Shown here piece by piece: positions 37,831 to 48,054 of a DNA stretch of 64,000 bases. The first letter of the stretch is position 1. The number at the start of each line of letters is the position of its first letter. The stretch is from Colwellia psychrerythraea (GTDB taxonomy: Bacteria; Pseudomonadota; Gammaproteobacteria; Enterobacterales; Alteromonadaceae): NCBI RefSeq assembly GCF_000764225.1, contig NZ_JQED01000003.1, positions 248,001 through 312,000 of the forward strand, given 5' to 3'. The notes beneath the pieces were generated by a model. The model was not told the DNA's origin. It worked only from the letters and a program-made list of their open reading frames with translations, and searched no databases. A program made the position numbers and the translations under genes.

Positions 37831-39276
37831 GACAATACAGTTTTTCCCTGATGATTTGGCTTTATATAAGGCTAAATCAGCGCGTTTTAACAGCGTATCG
37901 ACGTTATCTTTCTCTGTAGCAGATGTCACGCCTAAGCTAATAGTCACTTGCTGTTCTGCGTAGTGGGCTAACTGATTACTTTGGGCAACTTGCGAGCGTA
38001 ATTGTTCAGCAATTATCTGCGCTTGGTTAATATCAGAGTCGATCAAAAGAATAATGAATTCTTCACCGCCCCATCGAGCTACAAAATCACTTTTTCTAAC
38101 GTTAGTGTTTAGTATTTCTGCTAAAGAAATTAGTACTTTATCACCAATATCATGTCCCTTAGTGTCATTGACATATTTGAAGTTATCTATATCAATAAAC
38201 ACAAGCGATAGCTTGCTATTATTACGTTCTTTGAGCAATAACAGTTTTGCTAACTCTTCATGAAAACAGCGTCTGTTAGGCAAGTCAGTCAGATCATCAT
38301 GGCTGGCCAACTTATCTAATTTCACATGAATTTTTCTCACATATAGCACAATGATAAAGCTGATAAGTAAAGTTATGATTGCCGAGAAAAATATATTGAG
38401 ATAAAAGGTATCTTCTGCAGCCTTAGTGAAGTTGTTAACTTTGGCTTCTACCATAAGATATAAGTCTAATTCATCAATATATTTTCTGTTAAGTAAAAAT
38501 GCTTCCCCCGCTAATGTGTAATCGAAGACCTGACTTCCTTTTCCTATAATATCAGTGAATTGACTGGCTAATTCAGGTATGTCATTCAGGTTTTTTAATT
38601 TTTTAACGTTTTGTTCAGCAATGACCACCTTGCCATTAACATCAACAAAATAAACTGAAAACTGATAACGTTGTCTAAACACTTTTAGCATGTCTTTGAT
38701 ATAAGAGGTCTTCAGCCCTACACCTGTAGCACCTATCATATGATAATCATTATTGAGAATTTTATGATTGATAAACATGATAAGTTCACTACCCATATTG
38801 GTATTGTAATCGATATTGATTTCGTTTAATTCAGAGGACTTGTGAAAATCTAAATACCACTGACTGTTAGGACTTTTACCATCAACTTTATCTAGCATTC
38901 CTTTAGCGGAGTAATAATTTCGACTTTTGTCTGACACTAAGAATGTAGTGAACATTTGGTATTTATGTTGAATAGCTTCTAGGTAACGCACAATTTGTTG
39001 CACGTCATCTTCTTCTTCTGATAGCCAGTCAATTAAAAAAGTATCGTGTGCCATCATTGAGGCAATAAGGTTGGGTTCAATAATATTTTTCTGAATTTCA
39101 GTGTAGATATTATCTATTGTTAGCGGTAAAGCACTATTTTTTAGTCGCTCCCGCGTTGTTTCCATTGAGGTTAAATAGTTAATTATCGTTAGGGTGGCTG
39201 ATAAGGTAAATACTAAGGCAGTTATGATGAAAACAATTCGATAATTAAAACGCATAACATTAGTTACCTTTGACAA
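37822..39276 (-). CDS. Membrane diguanylate cyclase with periplasmic Cache-type sensor
   Basis: A 484-residue protein: TM1 (about 12-31), a periplasmic domain of about 250 residues with dCache character (FLVSDKSRNYYSAKGML, GATGVGLKTSYIKDML, YFVDVNGKVVIAEQ), TM2 (about 289-310) and a C-terminal GGDEF domain (about 325-480). The active loop is GGEEF (403-407) and the inhibitory I-site RKSD (394-397) sits five residues before it, so it should make c-di-GMP with product inhibition. There is no EAL domain. Its 3' end overlaps the PilZ gene by 9 bases. Confidence 0.9.
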   Translation of the reverse strand: MSKVTNVMRFNYRIVFIITALVFTLSATLTIINYLTSMETTRERLKNSALPLTIDNIYTEIQKNIIEPNLIASMMAHDTFLIDWLSEEEDDVQQIVRYLEAIQHKYQMFTTFLVSDKSRNYYSAKGMLDKVDGKSPNSQWYLDFHKSSELNEINIDYNTNMGSELIMFINHKILNNDYHMIGATGVGLKTSYIKDMLKVFRQRYQFSVYFVDVNGKVVIAEQNVKKLKNLNDIPELASQFTDIIGKGSQVFDYTLAGEAFLLNRKYIDELDLYLMVEAKVNNFTKAAEDTFYLNIFFSAIITLLISFIIVLYVRKIHVKLDKLASHDDLTDLPNRRCFHEELAKLLLLKERNNSKLSLVFIDIDNFKYVNDTKGHDIGDKVLISLAEILNTNVRKSDFVARWGGEEFIILLIDSDINQAQIIAEQLRSQVAQSNQLAHYAEQQVTISLGVTSATEKDNVDTLLKRADLALYKAKSSGKNCIVSS

Positions 39277-39363
39277 AGATAGGTTGAGATCATAACAGTT
39301 ATTGTGCTGTATGGTAGTAAGTTTTGTATCGCAAACTTAGACCTGTTAAGTGGCGAACAGATA

Positions 39364-40698
39364 CTAAATGACTTTAGCATTAATTCGCCCATCACTAAGC
39401 TGCAGGCTAAACTCTTCGTTACAAGAGAGTTGGTCAACTTTCGTGATCACTTCATTTTTACTATTTCTAGTCACGCTGTAACCTCTCGCTATCGTGGCAA
39501 GTGGACTCACAAGTTGTAATTGCTCAATCAAATGCACAAAAGTTTCACTGCTATGTTGCAAGGAGTTTTGCATTGCTTGAGTGATCCTATGGGTATTTTG
39601 GTTAATGTGATCTTGTTTAGTTTGGATGATGGTTAAGGGAGACTGTTGCAGTAATCGTTGGTTAAGCTGAACAGGCGTATACTGCAATTGTTTTATATTT
39701 CGCTGCATAGCTTGTTTTAAACGTAAACTTAATTCATCAGATTTTTGTTGCTGTAACTGTAATTGATGCTCGGGGTGTACTTGCGATAAACGGTGTTGCA
39801 AATAATTTTTTTCATTGTTTAAATAATCTAACTTGATTCGATGGGCCTTTTTCAGACGCAGTTCAAGGATGAATAATTGATTCAGCAATTCACTGCTATC
39901 ACTTGAGACCAGCTCTGCGGCGGCAGAGGGGGTTGGAGCACGTAAGTCGGCCACATAATCACTCAAGGTCGTATCAATTTCATGGCCAACGGCACTAATT
40001 ATCGGTAATGCACTTTTATGGATGGCGTGCACTACACTTTCCTCATTAAATGGCCATAGGTCTTCTAATGAACCACCACCTCGGCCAACAATAAGCACAT
40101 CACATTCATTACGATTATTTGCACTTTCAATGGCATGACAAATATCTCCTTGTGCATAACTACCTTGCACTAGCGAAGGGTAGATAATGGCTTTGATATT
40201 TGGATTACGACGCTTAAGCACGGTTAAAATATCTTTAACGGCAGCGCCTGTCGGTGAAGTAACAATACCGACACACTGAATATGCGCTGGTAGCTGCTTT
40301 TTATGCGATAAATCAAATACGCCTAGCGCATTGAGCTTATTTTTTAATTGTTCGTATTGTTGACGTAACAAACCAGTGCCGGCATCTTCCATATGCTCAA
40401 TAATTAATTGAAAGTCTCCACGAGGCTCATACAATGATACCTTCGCCCTTACTAACACTTGTTGACCATTACTTGGCATTGCACCGCTACTTAAGCGGAC
40501 ACGTCTATTACTTCCCTTAAACATCGCGCATTTAACTTGTGACTTCGCATCTTTTAATGACAAATACCAATGACCAGAGTTAGCGGCAATAAAATTTGAT
40601 ACTTCGCCAGTTAACCAAACAGTATTTAGTTCGCTCTCGAGAATAAAACGTACTTTTTTAGTTAATTCACTGATTTGTAAAATATGCTGTTGGCTCAT
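39364..40698 (-). CDS. xseA: Exodeoxyribonuclease VII large subunit
   Basis: A 444-residue nuclease subunit that, with XseB, degrades single-stranded DNA from both ends. N-terminal OB-fold (about 5-100: VWLTGEVSNFIAANSGHWYLSLKDAKSQVKCAMF), catalytic domain with GIVTSPTGAAVKDI, VLIVGRGGGSLEDLWPFNEE and SAVGHEIDTTLSDYVADLRAPTPSAAAE, then a helical coiled-coil C-terminus. Length matches the E. coli protein (456). It is divergent from guaB, the conserved arrangement. Confidence 0.96.
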   Translation of the reverse strand: MSQQHILQISELTKKVRFILESELNTVWLTGEVSNFIAANSGHWYLSLKDAKSQVKCAMFKGSNRRVRLSSGAMPSNGQQVLVRAKVSLYEPRGDFQLIIEHMEDAGTGLLRQQYEQLKNKLNALGVFDLSHKKQLPAHIQCVGIVTSPTGAAVKDILTVLKRRNPNIKAIIYPSLVQGSYAQGDICHAIESANNRNECDVLIVGRGGGSLEDLWPFNEESVVHAIHKSALPIISAVGHEIDTTLSDYVADLRAPTPSAAAELVSSDSSELLNQLFILELRLKKAHRIKLDYLNNEKNYLQHRLSQVHPEHQLQLQQQKSDELSLRLKQAMQRNIKQLQYTPVQLNQRLLQQSPLTIIQTKQDHINQNTHRITQAMQNSLQHSSETFVHLIEQLQLVSPLATIARGYSVTRNSKNEVITKVDQLSCNEEFSLQLSDGRINAKVI

Positions 40699-40918
40699 AG
40701 TGGAAAGAAATTTAGGCTTAATAAATGAGAAGATTCACTATTATTTATTGAATAGGATAGTCTTTCAATTCATTTCCATCATTTATATTTGTTTAGCATT
40801 TACATTTACAAACTTTTAATAAAAAGTTAATAGAAATAGGTTTACCTAAAACAAGAAAACAGTTAAAATTCTGCCGCAATATTCACTCCCTAACCAACCC
40901 TTTTAGAGAGATGTTGCG

Positions 40919-42391
40919 ATGCTAAGAATTGCCCAAGAAGCTTTAACTTTTGATGATGTATTACTTGTACCTGCTCATTCAGAAGTACTCCCACACACGG
41001 CTGATTTAAAAACTAAATTAACCCGTAAAATTGATTTGAATGTACCTTTGGTTTCTGCGTCTATGGACACAGTTACAGAAGCGCGCCTAGCGATTAAGCT
41101 AGCGCAAGAAGGCGGTTTAGGTTTTATTCATAAAAATATGACCATTGCAGAACAAGCGAAAAACGTTTGTAAAGTAAAGAAATATGAAAGTGGTATTGTT
41201 TCAGATCCTGTCACAGTAAGTACGGACTTTACTATTGAACAAGTCATGCACAAAGCTGATGACTTAGGTTTTTCAGGTTTTCCTGTTGTCGATGATAAAA
41301 ACAATCTAGTCGGTATCATTACTGGCCGTGATTTACGTTTTGAAACAGACTTAACTAAATCAGTTTCTTCACTTATGACAGTGAAAGAAGACTTAATCAC
41401 GGTGACAGAAGGTGCTGCACGTGAAGAAATTTTGGGCTTAATGCACACTAACCGTATTGAAAAAATATTAGTGGTAGATGATGCCTTTAAGTTAGTCGGT
41501 CTTATCACAGCAAAAGATTACCAAAAGGCTGAGAAAAAGCCTGATGCGTGTAAAGATGAGTTAGGTCGCTTACGTGTTGGTGCTGCTGTTGGTGTTGGCG
41601 CAGGAACTGACGAGCGTATTGATGCATTAGTTACTGCCGGTGTTGATGTTTTATTAATTGATACCTCCCATGGTCACTCTCAAGGGGTTATTGACCGTGT
41701 AAGTGAAACCCGCCAAAAATACCCTGATTTACAAATCATTGCAGGTAACGTTGCAACAGCTGCAGGCGCAAAAGCATTAGCCGATGTTGGTGTTGATGCA
41801 GTTAAAGTCGGCATAGGCCCTGGTTCAATTTGTACTACGCGTATTGTTACCGGTGTTGGTGTGCCACAATTAACCGCTATTTCAAATGCGGTAGAAGCAT
41901 TAAAGGGCACAGGCATTCCTGTTATCGCGGATGGTGGTATACGTTTCTCAGGTGATATTGCGAAAGCACTTGTTGCGGGCGCACACTGTGTCATGGTTGG
42001 TAGTATGTTAGCTGGTACTGAAGAGTCACCAGGTGAAGTTGAGCTTTACCAAGGCCGTTACTACAAATCTTATCGAGGCATGGGCTCTTTAGGTGCTATG
42101 GCTCAAAAAGATGGTTCAAGTGATCGTTACTTCCAAAAAACTGATGGTGAAGCAGATAAATTAGTACCAGAAGGTATTGAAGGACGCGTTGCTTATAAAG
42201 GCCCAGTTTCAGCTATAATTCATCAGCAAATGGGGGGTATACGTTCATCAATGGGCTTGACTGGTTGTGCCACTATTGAAGAAATGCGTACTAAACCACA
42301 ATTTATGAAAATTACCTCAGCGGGTATGGGCGAGTCGCATGTACATGATGTGACTATCACTAAAGAAGCACCCAACTATAGAATGGGATAA
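40919..42391 (+). CDS. guaB: Inosine-5'-monophosphate dehydrogenase
   Basis: A 490-residue enzyme that oxidises IMP to XMP with NAD, the committed step of GMP synthesis. Barrel motifs [18 protein letters not shown] and [14 protein letters not shown], two CBS domains (about 95-205, the usual regulatory insert), the catalytic loop GPGSICTTR with Cys305, and the flap [10 protein letters not shown]. Length equals typical bacterial GuaB. guaA follows 369 bases later, with repeat elements between, which is longer than the usual short gap in gammaproteobacteria. Confidence 0.97.
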   Translation: MLRIAQEALTFDDVLLVPAHSEVLPHTADLKTKLTRKIDLNVPLVSASMDTVTEARLAIKLAQEGGLGFIHKNMTIAEQAKNVCKVKKYESGIVSDPVTVSTDFTIEQVMHKADDLGFSGFPVVDDKNNLVGIITGRDLRFETDLTKSVSSLMTVKEDLITVTEGAAREEILGLMHTNRIEKILVVDDAFKLVGLITAKDYQKAEKKPDACKDELGRLRVGAAVGVGAGTDERIDALVTAGVDVLLIDTSHGHSQGVIDRVSETRQKYPDLQIIAGNVATAAGAKALADVGVDAVKVGIGPGSICTTRIVTGVGVPQLTAISNAVEALKGTGIPVIADGGIRFSGDIAKALVAGAHCVMVGSMLAGTEESPGEVELYQGRYYKSYRGMGSLGAMAQKDGSSDRYFQKTDGEADKLVPEGIEGRVAYKGPVSAIIHQQMGGIRSSMGLTGCATIEEMRTKPQFMKITSAGMGESHVHDVTITKEAPNYRMG

Positions 42392-42417
42392 GCTTTGTTG
42401 AATTATTGTTGCCCAAT

Positions 42418-42484
42418 TTCGGCGTTGTAAGTGCTCACCTAGTGAACTAGGCTCCGCGCTAGCGCCGTGAACTAGGACTACAAT
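42418..42484. repeat. Intergenic repeat copy A, downstream of guaB
   Basis: TTCGGCGTTGTAAGTGCTCA then GAACTAGGCTCCGCGCT and CCGTGAACTAGG. It aligns at clearly more than half of positions with the stretch 44372-44440 downstream of guaA. It contains several inverted words (CTAGTGAACTAG; AGCGCGGAGCC) and could fold, but there is no T-tract. Confidence 0.65.
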
Positions 42485-42601
42485 ATTTTCAACTTGGGGT
42501 GAATAGAAAATACAAGCATTGATGAAATAAACGTTTCATCAACAAATTCAAATAGGCTGAGCTGGAATCTCACAAGAGAAAGCTTGGCCTCTTTATTTAT
42601 A

Positions 42602-42742
42602 CACTCGCTCTAAATGAATAAGCTTTAGGCAAGGCTGCTGAGTGATTAAACAAATGACTTATCTTATTATCAATAAGGTTTATAAATGATTTTGTTTCAT
42701 TACGAAAACAACGCAGTATAAAGTTTATTCATAACGAGCGCT
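42602..42742. repeat. MITE-like inverted-repeat element upstream of guaA
   Basis: Ends ACTCGCTCTAAATGAATAAG and, read from the right, GCTCGTTATGAATAAAC are imperfect inverted repeats. The interior has GCTTTAGGCAAGGC and ACAACGCAGTATAAAG, equivalent to the GGCAAGGC and AACGCCGCATG words of the TTGGTAT-ended elements, so it is probably a divergent or truncated member of the same family. It ends about 20 bases before the guaA start and so forms the guaA leader. Confidence 0.6.
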
Positions 42743-42760
42743 AAAGGTAGGAAAACACAC

Positions 42761-44338
42761 ATGAGCAAAGACATTCATGACCACCGCATACTAATATTAG
42801 ATTTTGGTTCTCAGTACACTCAACTGATCGCACGTCGCGTACGTGAAATTGGTGTTTACTGTGAGCTTTGGTCTTGGGATGTAACTGAAGAGCAAATTAA
42901 AGGCTTTAACCCTACAGGTATTATCCTTGCTGGTGGCCCAGAGTCAGTAACCGAAGCTAATTCACCTCGCGCACCTGAGTATGTTTATACTGCTGGCGTA
43001 CCAGTGTTAGGCATCTGTTATGGCATGCAAACCATGGCTGAGCAACTTGGCGGTGGTGTTGAAAGTTCTGAGCATAAAGAATTTGGTTATGCTGCGGTTG
43101 AGTTAATTGCCCAATCTGCATTATTCAATAAAGTTGAAGACAGCATTGGCGATAATGGCAACGCTTTGCTTGACGTTTGGATGAGCCATGGTGATAAAGT
43201 CTCTGCTATCCCAGAAGGTTTTGTTACCGTAGCACAAACACCTAGTTGTGCTTATGGGGCTATGGCGAATGAAGATAAAAAATTCTATGGCGTGCAATTC
43301 CACCCAGAAGTAACTCACACTAAGCAAGGGTTACGTATTTTAGAGAATTTTGTTGTTGATATTTGTCAGTGTGAAAAGTTATGGACTTCAGCTAGTATCA
43401 TTGACGATGCTATCGCTAAAATGAAAGCACAAATTGGCGATGATGAAGTTATCTTAGGTCTTTCAGGTGGTGTTGATTCATCAGTTGTTGCGATGCTTTT
43501 ACATCGTGCTATTGGCGATAAACTTACCTGTGTATTTGTTGATAATGGCTTACTTCGTTTAGATGAAGGCCAACAAGTCATGGATATGTTTGGTAATCAT
43601 TTTGGTTTAAATATCATCAAGGTTGATGCTGAAGAGCGTTTTCTAGATCGCCTAGCAGGTGAAAGCGAACCAGAAGCTAAACGCAAAATTATCGGTAATG
43701 TATTTATTGATGTTTTTGAGGAAGAGTCTAATAAATTAGAAAATGCGAAATGGTTAGCACAAGGTACTATTTACCCTGATGTTATTGAATCGGCAGCTTC
43801 AGCGACGGGTAAAGCACATGTTATTAAATCTCACCATAACGTAGGTGGATTACCCGATTATATGAAGCTAGGTTTAGTTGAACCATTACGTGAATTATTT
43901 AAAGATGAGGTGCGTAAGATTGGCTTAGAATTGGGTTTACCCTATGACATGCTTTATCGTCACCCGTTCCCTGGACCAGGTTTAGGTGTACGTATTTTAG
44001 GTGAAGTGAAAAAAGAATATGCCGACTTATTACGCCGCGCGGATGCTATTTTCATTGAAGAGTTACATAAACATGACTTATACACAAAAGTAAGCCAAGC
44101 CTTTACTGTTTTCTTACCAGTACGTTCAGTTGGCGTTATGGGTGATGCACGTAAATATGATTGGGTTGTTTCTTTACGTTGTGTTGAAACCATTGACTTT
44201 ATGACGGCGCGTTGGTCACATTTACCTTATGATTTCTTAGGTTTGGTTTCTAATCGTATCATCAATGAAATTGATGGTATTTCAAGAGTCGTTTACGATA
44301 TTTCAGGTAAGCCGCCTGCAACAATTGAATGGGAATAA
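42761..44338 (+). CDS. guaA: GMP synthase (glutamine-hydrolysing)
   Basis: A 525-residue enzyme that aminates XMP to GMP. The class I glutamine amidotransferase domain (about 10-200) has [10 protein letters not shown] with the nucleophile Cys and FHPEVTHT; the ATP-pyrophosphatase domain has [14 protein letters not shown] (about 233); the C-terminal dimerisation part ends KPPATIEWE, the invariant end of GuaA. It follows guaB, probably in one transcript, though a repeat-rich 369-base gap lies between. A terminator lies about 150 bases after the stop. Confidence 0.97.
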   Translation: MSKDIHDHRILILDFGSQYTQLIARRVREIGVYCELWSWDVTEEQIKGFNPTGIILAGGPESVTEANSPRAPEYVYTAGVPVLGICYGMQTMAEQLGGGVESSEHKEFGYAAVELIAQSALFNKVEDSIGDNGNALLDVWMSHGDKVSAIPEGFVTVAQTPSCAYGAMANEDKKFYGVQFHPEVTHTKQGLRILENFVVDICQCEKLWTSASIIDDAIAKMKAQIGDDEVILGLSGGVDSSVVAMLLHRAIGDKLTCVFVDNGLLRLDEGQQVMDMFGNHFGLNIIKVDAEERFLDRLAGESEPEAKRKIIGNVFIDVFEEESNKLENAKWLAQGTIYPDVIESAASATGKAHVIKSHHNVGGLPDYMKLGLVEPLRELFKDEVRKIGLELGLPYDMLYRHPFPGPGLGVRILGEVKKEYADLLRRADAIFIEELHKHDLYTKVSQAFTVFLPVRSVGVMGDARKYDWVVSLRCVETIDFMTARWSHLPYDFLGLVSNRIINEIDGISRVVYDISGKPPATIEWE

Positions 44339-44371
44339 AAATTAGCGCTCTTTTTTGCTGCTTTACCTAAT

Positions 44372-44440
44372 TTCTTCGTTGGAAGTACTCATTGACTAAC
44401 GTCAACTCCGTGCTTCCGCCTTGAACTAAGGGAAATAATC
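44372..44440. repeat. Intergenic repeat copy B, downstream of guaA
   Basis: TTCTTCGTTGGAAGTACTCA then TCAACTCCGTGCTTCCGCC and TTGAACTAAGG: a relative of the guaB-downstream repeat at 42418-42484. Shared words include CGTTG.AAGT.CTCA, CTCCG.GCT and GAACTA.G. Confidence 0.65.
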
Positions 44441-44481
44441 TGCAAAGAGAACTATTTTCCGACAATTAATTTATTGATGTG

Positions 44482-44516
44482 AAACCTCATTGTTGAAAAA
44501 CACTGGGGTTTTTTTA
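44482..44516 (+). terminator. Terminator after guaA
   Basis: AACCTCA and TGGGGTT pair (one G-U) around a 14-base A-rich loop, followed by seven T. It is the likely end of the guaBA transcript. Confidence 0.65.
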
Positions 44517-44584
44517 TGTGTGACTAATAATTATTTTGTTCAATTCACATAAACGATATACCATTAACAGTGATGTTGTACTGT

Positions 44585-44640
44585 TTATCTTGGGATGATG
44601 AAAAATAATTGAATTGGTATTAATCCGTTTGGTCTAAGTG
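44585..44640. repeat. Remnant of TTGGTAT-type element ends
   Basis: GAATTGGTATTAATCCGTTT then GGTCTAAG carries two words typical of the TTGGTAT-type terminal repeat (compare AATTAATCCGTTTGGTATAA at 31871-31891). No full element is present; it looks like a relic just before the DUF2959 gene. Confidence 0.4.
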
Positions 44641-44670
44641 AAAAAATTACAATAATATTAGGGAATTTAT

Positions 44671-45318
44671 ATGTTCAGCTTTAGTCAAAAATTATGCGTG
44701 ATTGTGAGTCTTATCGCATTAACGTCATGTTCGAGCGCCTATTACTCTGCGATGGAAAAAGTAGGTATACACAAAAGAGATATCATGGTTGATCGCGTTG
44801 CTGATGCCAAAGAGTCTCAGCAAGAAGCGCAACAGCAATTTAAATCAGCTTTAGAAGAGATGACGGCACTGACTAACTTTGAAGGTGGCGAACTTGAAGC
44901 ACAATATAATGTCATCCAAGAGCAATATGAAAACTCAAAAGAAGCGGCAGCGTTAGTTAGCTCACGCATTGAAAAAGTTGAAGATGTTTCTGAAGCTTTA
45001 TTTGATGAGTGGGAAGATGAGATAGGGCAAATATCGAGTGCGAGTCTTAGTCGACAGAGTTCAGTTAAATTGAAGGAAACACAGCGTCGTTATCAAACAT
45101 TGATCAAATCAATGCACAGAGCAGAAAGCAAAATGGCCCCTGTGTTAACCGCGTTAAAAGACAATAGCCTTTTTTTGAAACATAACTTAAATGCTAAAGC
45201 CGTTGGTGCTTTGCAAGAGGAAATGTTGTCCATTAAAAAAGATGTTAGCGTGCTAATTAAAGATATGAATGTTGCTATTGAACAATCACAAAAATTTATT
45301 GATATGTTGGAGAAATAA
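44671..45318 (+). CDS. DUF2959 family coiled-coil lipoprotein
   Basis: A 215-residue protein with a lipoprotein signal (lipobox LTSCS, Cys20), then [20 protein letters not shown], characteristic of DUF2959 as I recall it, and a long helical coiled coil (about 45-215). It should sit on the periplasmic side of a membrane. No function is established for the family. It is followed after 5 bases by the interrupted RidA-family gene, so the two were probably cotranscribed. Confidence 0.78.
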   Translation: MFSFSQKLCVIVSLIALTSCSSAYYSAMEKVGIHKRDIMVDRVADAKESQQEAQQQFKSALEEMTALTNFEGGELEAQYNVIQEQYENSKEAAALVSSRIEKVEDVSEALFDEWEDEIGQISSASLSRQSSVKLKETQRRYQTLIKSMHRAESKMAPVLTALKDNSLFLKHNLNAKAVGALQEEMLSIKKDVSVLIKDMNVAIEQSQKFIDMLEK

Positions 45319-45323
45319 ATCGT

Positions 45324-45674
45324 ATGACGATAGAAAGACAAGAAACGAAACAAAGAATGAGCCGAATTGTAAAACATAACGGCACTATATATCTTTGCGG
45401 TCAAGTTGCAGCAGATGCCAGCAAAGATATTACTGAATAGACCCAAACCATGCTTGATAAAGTTGATACACTGCTAGCGCAAGCGGGTAGCGATAGAAAG
45501 CACATCTTATCAGCGACTATTTATGTTAAAGATATGAGTTATTTTGCTGACATGAATGCTGTTTGGGATGCTTGGGTGCCAGAAGGACATGCACCAGCAC
45601 GTGCCTGCGTTGCCGCTAAAATGGCGAGAGAAGCATTATTAGTAGAAATATCTGTGGTTGCCGCAGAAATATAA
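45324..45674 (+). pseudogene. RidA-family gene interrupted by one in-frame TAG
   Basis: Reading from ATG 45324 gives 116 residues of a RidA/YjgF-family protein ([20 protein letters not shown], then [39 protein letters not shown]) with a single TAG at 45438-45440 as codon 39. Both halves are in the same frame and in correct register, and a CAG or AAG in place of TAG would restore the gene. RidA enzymes hydrolyse reactive imines. The Arg in PARACV that binds the substrate carboxylate is kept. The rest shows no decay, suggesting a very recent mutation, a sequencing error, or suppression. The downstream part alone (ATG 45450, 74 residues) lacks the first strands of the fold. Confidence 0.8.
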
Positions 45675-45722
45675 TTTCGTACGAAATTCGTATTAATTTT
45701 TCCCTTTATTTTAATACTTGTT

Positions 45723-45776
45723 AAAAAAGACCAATAAAGATACTGTGTAAAGATACAGTCTTATTGGTCTTTTTTA
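45723..45776 (+). terminator. Terminator after the RidA-family gene
   Basis: AAAAAAGACCAATAA and TTATTGGTCTTTTTT pair perfectly, with an inner TACTGT/ACAGT helix. A/T runs at both ends could make it bidirectional. Confidence 0.85.
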
Positions 45777-45796
45777 TTTTTTAGTAAGGGATATTG

Positions 45797-46516
45797 ATGA
45801 TTACACTTTATGGTTTTGGTAAGTGCTTTAATGTGATGGATGCGAGTCCATTTGTTGTCAAAGTAGAACTCTTTATGCGCATGGCAAACATTCCATGCCA
45901 AGTAAAATACGGCGCCAAATATTTAAAAAAATCACCAAAAGGTAAATTACCTTTCATCGATGATGACGGTACAGTGGTTGCTGATTCTGAAGCCATTATC
46001 AGCTATTTAACTGATAAATATCAGATAACAATCGATGCTGAGTTAACGGCAGAACAACAGGCACAAGCGCATTTAATAACTAAGTCACTTGATGAAGGCT
46101 TGTATTGGTGTTTGGTTTATTCTCGTTGGATAATGGATGAAAGTTGGCCACAAACCAATGATGCTTTTTTTGGCTCTTTACCTATAGCATTGCGTTGGTT
46201 TTTACCTAATATTATTCGAAAATCAGTTGAGAAAAACCTTCATGGTCAAGGGGTTGGTCGTCACTCACCAGAAGAAATTCTCGCTATTTCAGATAAAAGT
46301 TTATCGTCGTTATCGACGATTTTAGCAGATAAACACTTCTTTTTTGGCGACACACATAGCTCATTTGATGCCGTTGTTTACTCGCACTTATGTGAGTTTA
46401 TTTCAGTGCGTTTTGATAATGGTTTTGAAAGTAAATTTACTAAAAATGCCAAAAGGTACCAAAATCTAGTACAATTTTGTCAACGTATTGAAGACAAATT
46501 TTACTCAGAGAAATAA
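45797..46516 (+). CDS. Glutathione S-transferase-like protein
   Basis: A 239-residue cytoplasmic protein with a thioredoxin-like N-terminal domain (MITLYGFGKCFNVMDASPF through KGKLPFIDDDGTVVADSEAIISYL) and a helical C-terminal domain. The KLPFI..DG and DSEAIISYL motifs are the usual glutathione-site elements. It resembles the Faxc/metaxin-like branch of GSTs. The ATG at 45797 is preferred to the TTG just before it; TAAGGG lies 7 bases upstream. Its stop codon directly abuts the selO start, so the two genes are translationally linked. Substrate unknown. Confidence 0.82.
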   Translation: MITLYGFGKCFNVMDASPFVVKVELFMRMANIPCQVKYGAKYLKKSPKGKLPFIDDDGTVVADSEAIISYLTDKYQITIDAELTAEQQAQAHLITKSLDEGLYWCLVYSRWIMDESWPQTNDAFFGSLPIALRWFLPNIIRKSVEKNLHGQGVGRHSPEEILAISDKSLSSLSTILADKHFFFGDTHSSFDAVVYSHLCEFISVRFDNGFESKFTKNAKRYQNLVQFCQRIEDKFYSEK

Positions 46517-48034
46517 ATGTCCTTAAACCTTTCTAATAGCTACCAAGCACTTGGTGAGAAATTTTCACAACAAACATCGCCTACACCTGTGGCTCAGCCA
46601 TCGTTATTATTATGGAACGAACCACTAGCAAAAGTGTTAACTATCTCTTTAACTAAAGAAATAGATGCTGAATTAATTGCACAATACTTCTCCGGTAATC
46701 AGTTAATTGAAGGCAGTAAACCTATCGCTCAGGCATATTCTGGTCATCAATTTGCACATTTTAATCCGCAGCTGGGTGATGGTCGTGCCCATTTGTTAGG
46801 TGATATTGCTGATAATCAGGGAAAGTATTGGGATATTCAGTTGAAAGGCTCAGGCACTAGTAATTTTTCACGTCAAGGTGATGGCCGTTGTGCTCTTGGG
46901 CCCGCATTACGTGAATATATCATGAGTGAAGCAATGTTCGCCCTTGGTGTGCCTACTACACGCTGTTTAGCGGTAGTGACTACGGGGGAAAGTGTATACC
47001 GTGAACGTCCTTACGATGGTGCAGTGGTGACACGAGTAGCAGCAAGCCATATTAGAGTTGGTACCTTTCAATATTTTGCTGCACGTGGCGATACCCAGTC
47101 ACTTAAAAAGTTAACCAATTATGCCATCAAACGTCACTTTCCTGAGTTAACTGCTAAATCATCGGAAAGTGATGAAGACAATAAAGCTGACAATGAAATT
47201 AGCAGTCAACAAGTGCTTAAATTTTTCTCTGCTGTGTTAGCAAAACAAATTCCGTTAGTTTTCTCATGGTTAAGAGTGGGCTTTATTCACGGTGTATTAA
47301 ATACCGATAATACGACTATCTCAGGTGAAACCATTGATTATGGTCCTTGTGCCATGATGAATGCTTATCATCCAGAGACTGTTTTTAGTTCAATTGATCG
47401 TAATAGCCGATATGCCTTTGGTAAACAAATTAGCATTATTCAATGGAATATGACTCGGTTAGCAGAAACATTATTACCCTTAGTTGATGGCGATGAAGAT
47501 GAAGCGATAGAGAAAATTGAGCCGTTATTAACGCAATTTCATCAAGATCTTCAGCAAGGTTATTTGAGCATGATGGCTAGAAAAATAGGAATAGATGAAC
47601 CTGCAGAAGGTGATGGTAAACTGATCAATGACTTAATTACCTTGATGAAGGATCACAAGTTAGATTATACGCAAACCTTTGTTTTTTTAACGGCTTCATT
47701 AACTTACTCTTCAACTGAGCAAGATAATGTTAGTGGGATTGAAGTGCTTATAGTTGAAGCGCTTAAGAATTGGTTACCTCAGTGGAATAATCGTATTGGA
47801 TCATTTAAAAAAGCTGCACACACTGTAATGATGAAAAGCAACCCAGTAGTTATCCCTAGAAATCATCATGTGGAAGCGCTACTAGAGAGTTGCCAAGAAA
47901 CGGGTGAGTTAACTGCGCTAAATAAGTTTTTGGCAGTACTACGTCAACCTTATACCGAAACCCCTGATACCAAAAACTATCAAGATGCCCCTGTCGATGG
48001 GGATAAAGACTATCATACCTATTGCGGTACTTAA
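46517..48034 (+). CDS. selO: Protein adenylyltransferase SelO (YdiU)
   Basis: A 505-residue pseudokinase-fold enzyme that transfers AMP from ATP to Ser, Thr or Tyr of target proteins, implicated in redox stress. Hallmarks: [63 protein letters not shown], and the catalytic/metal segment [11 protein letters not shown]...ETIDYGPCA. The C-terminus is CGT, so a Cys (503) is third from the end, exactly where animal SelO has selenocysteine. It is read directly after the GST-like gene, a plausible redox-linked pair. No Shine-Dalgarno is distinct, consistent with coupling. Confidence 0.93.
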   Translation: MSLNLSNSYQALGEKFSQQTSPTPVAQPSLLLWNEPLAKVLTISLTKEIDAELIAQYFSGNQLIEGSKPIAQAYSGHQFAHFNPQLGDGRAHLLGDIADNQGKYWDIQLKGSGTSNFSRQGDGRCALGPALREYIMSEAMFALGVPTTRCLAVVTTGESVYRERPYDGAVVTRVAASHIRVGTFQYFAARGDTQSLKKLTNYAIKRHFPELTAKSSESDEDNKADNEISSQQVLKFFSAVLAKQIPLVFSWLRVGFIHGVLNTDNTTISGETIDYGPCAMMNAYHPETVFSSIDRNSRYAFGKQISIIQWNMTRLAETLLPLVDGDEDEAIEKIEPLLTQFHQDLQQGYLSMMARKIGIDEPAEGDGKLINDLITLMKDHKLDYTQTFVFLTASLTYSSTEQDNVSGIEVLIVEALKNWLPQWNNRIGSFKKAAHTVMMKSNPVVIPRNHHVEALLESCQETGELTALNKFLAVLRQPYTETPDTKNYQDAPVDGDKDYHTYCGT

Positions 48035-48054
48035 TTAGTTTTAAGGTTTAAATT

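Noticed and set aside
40700-40918. PurR operator in front of guaB
   Set aside because: I looked for an ACGCAAACGTTTGCGT-like palindrome between xseA and guaB and saw none.
45093-45446. 117-codon minus-strand frame across DUF2959 and RidA
   Set aside because: It covers the ends of two plus-strand genes and has no gene-like features.
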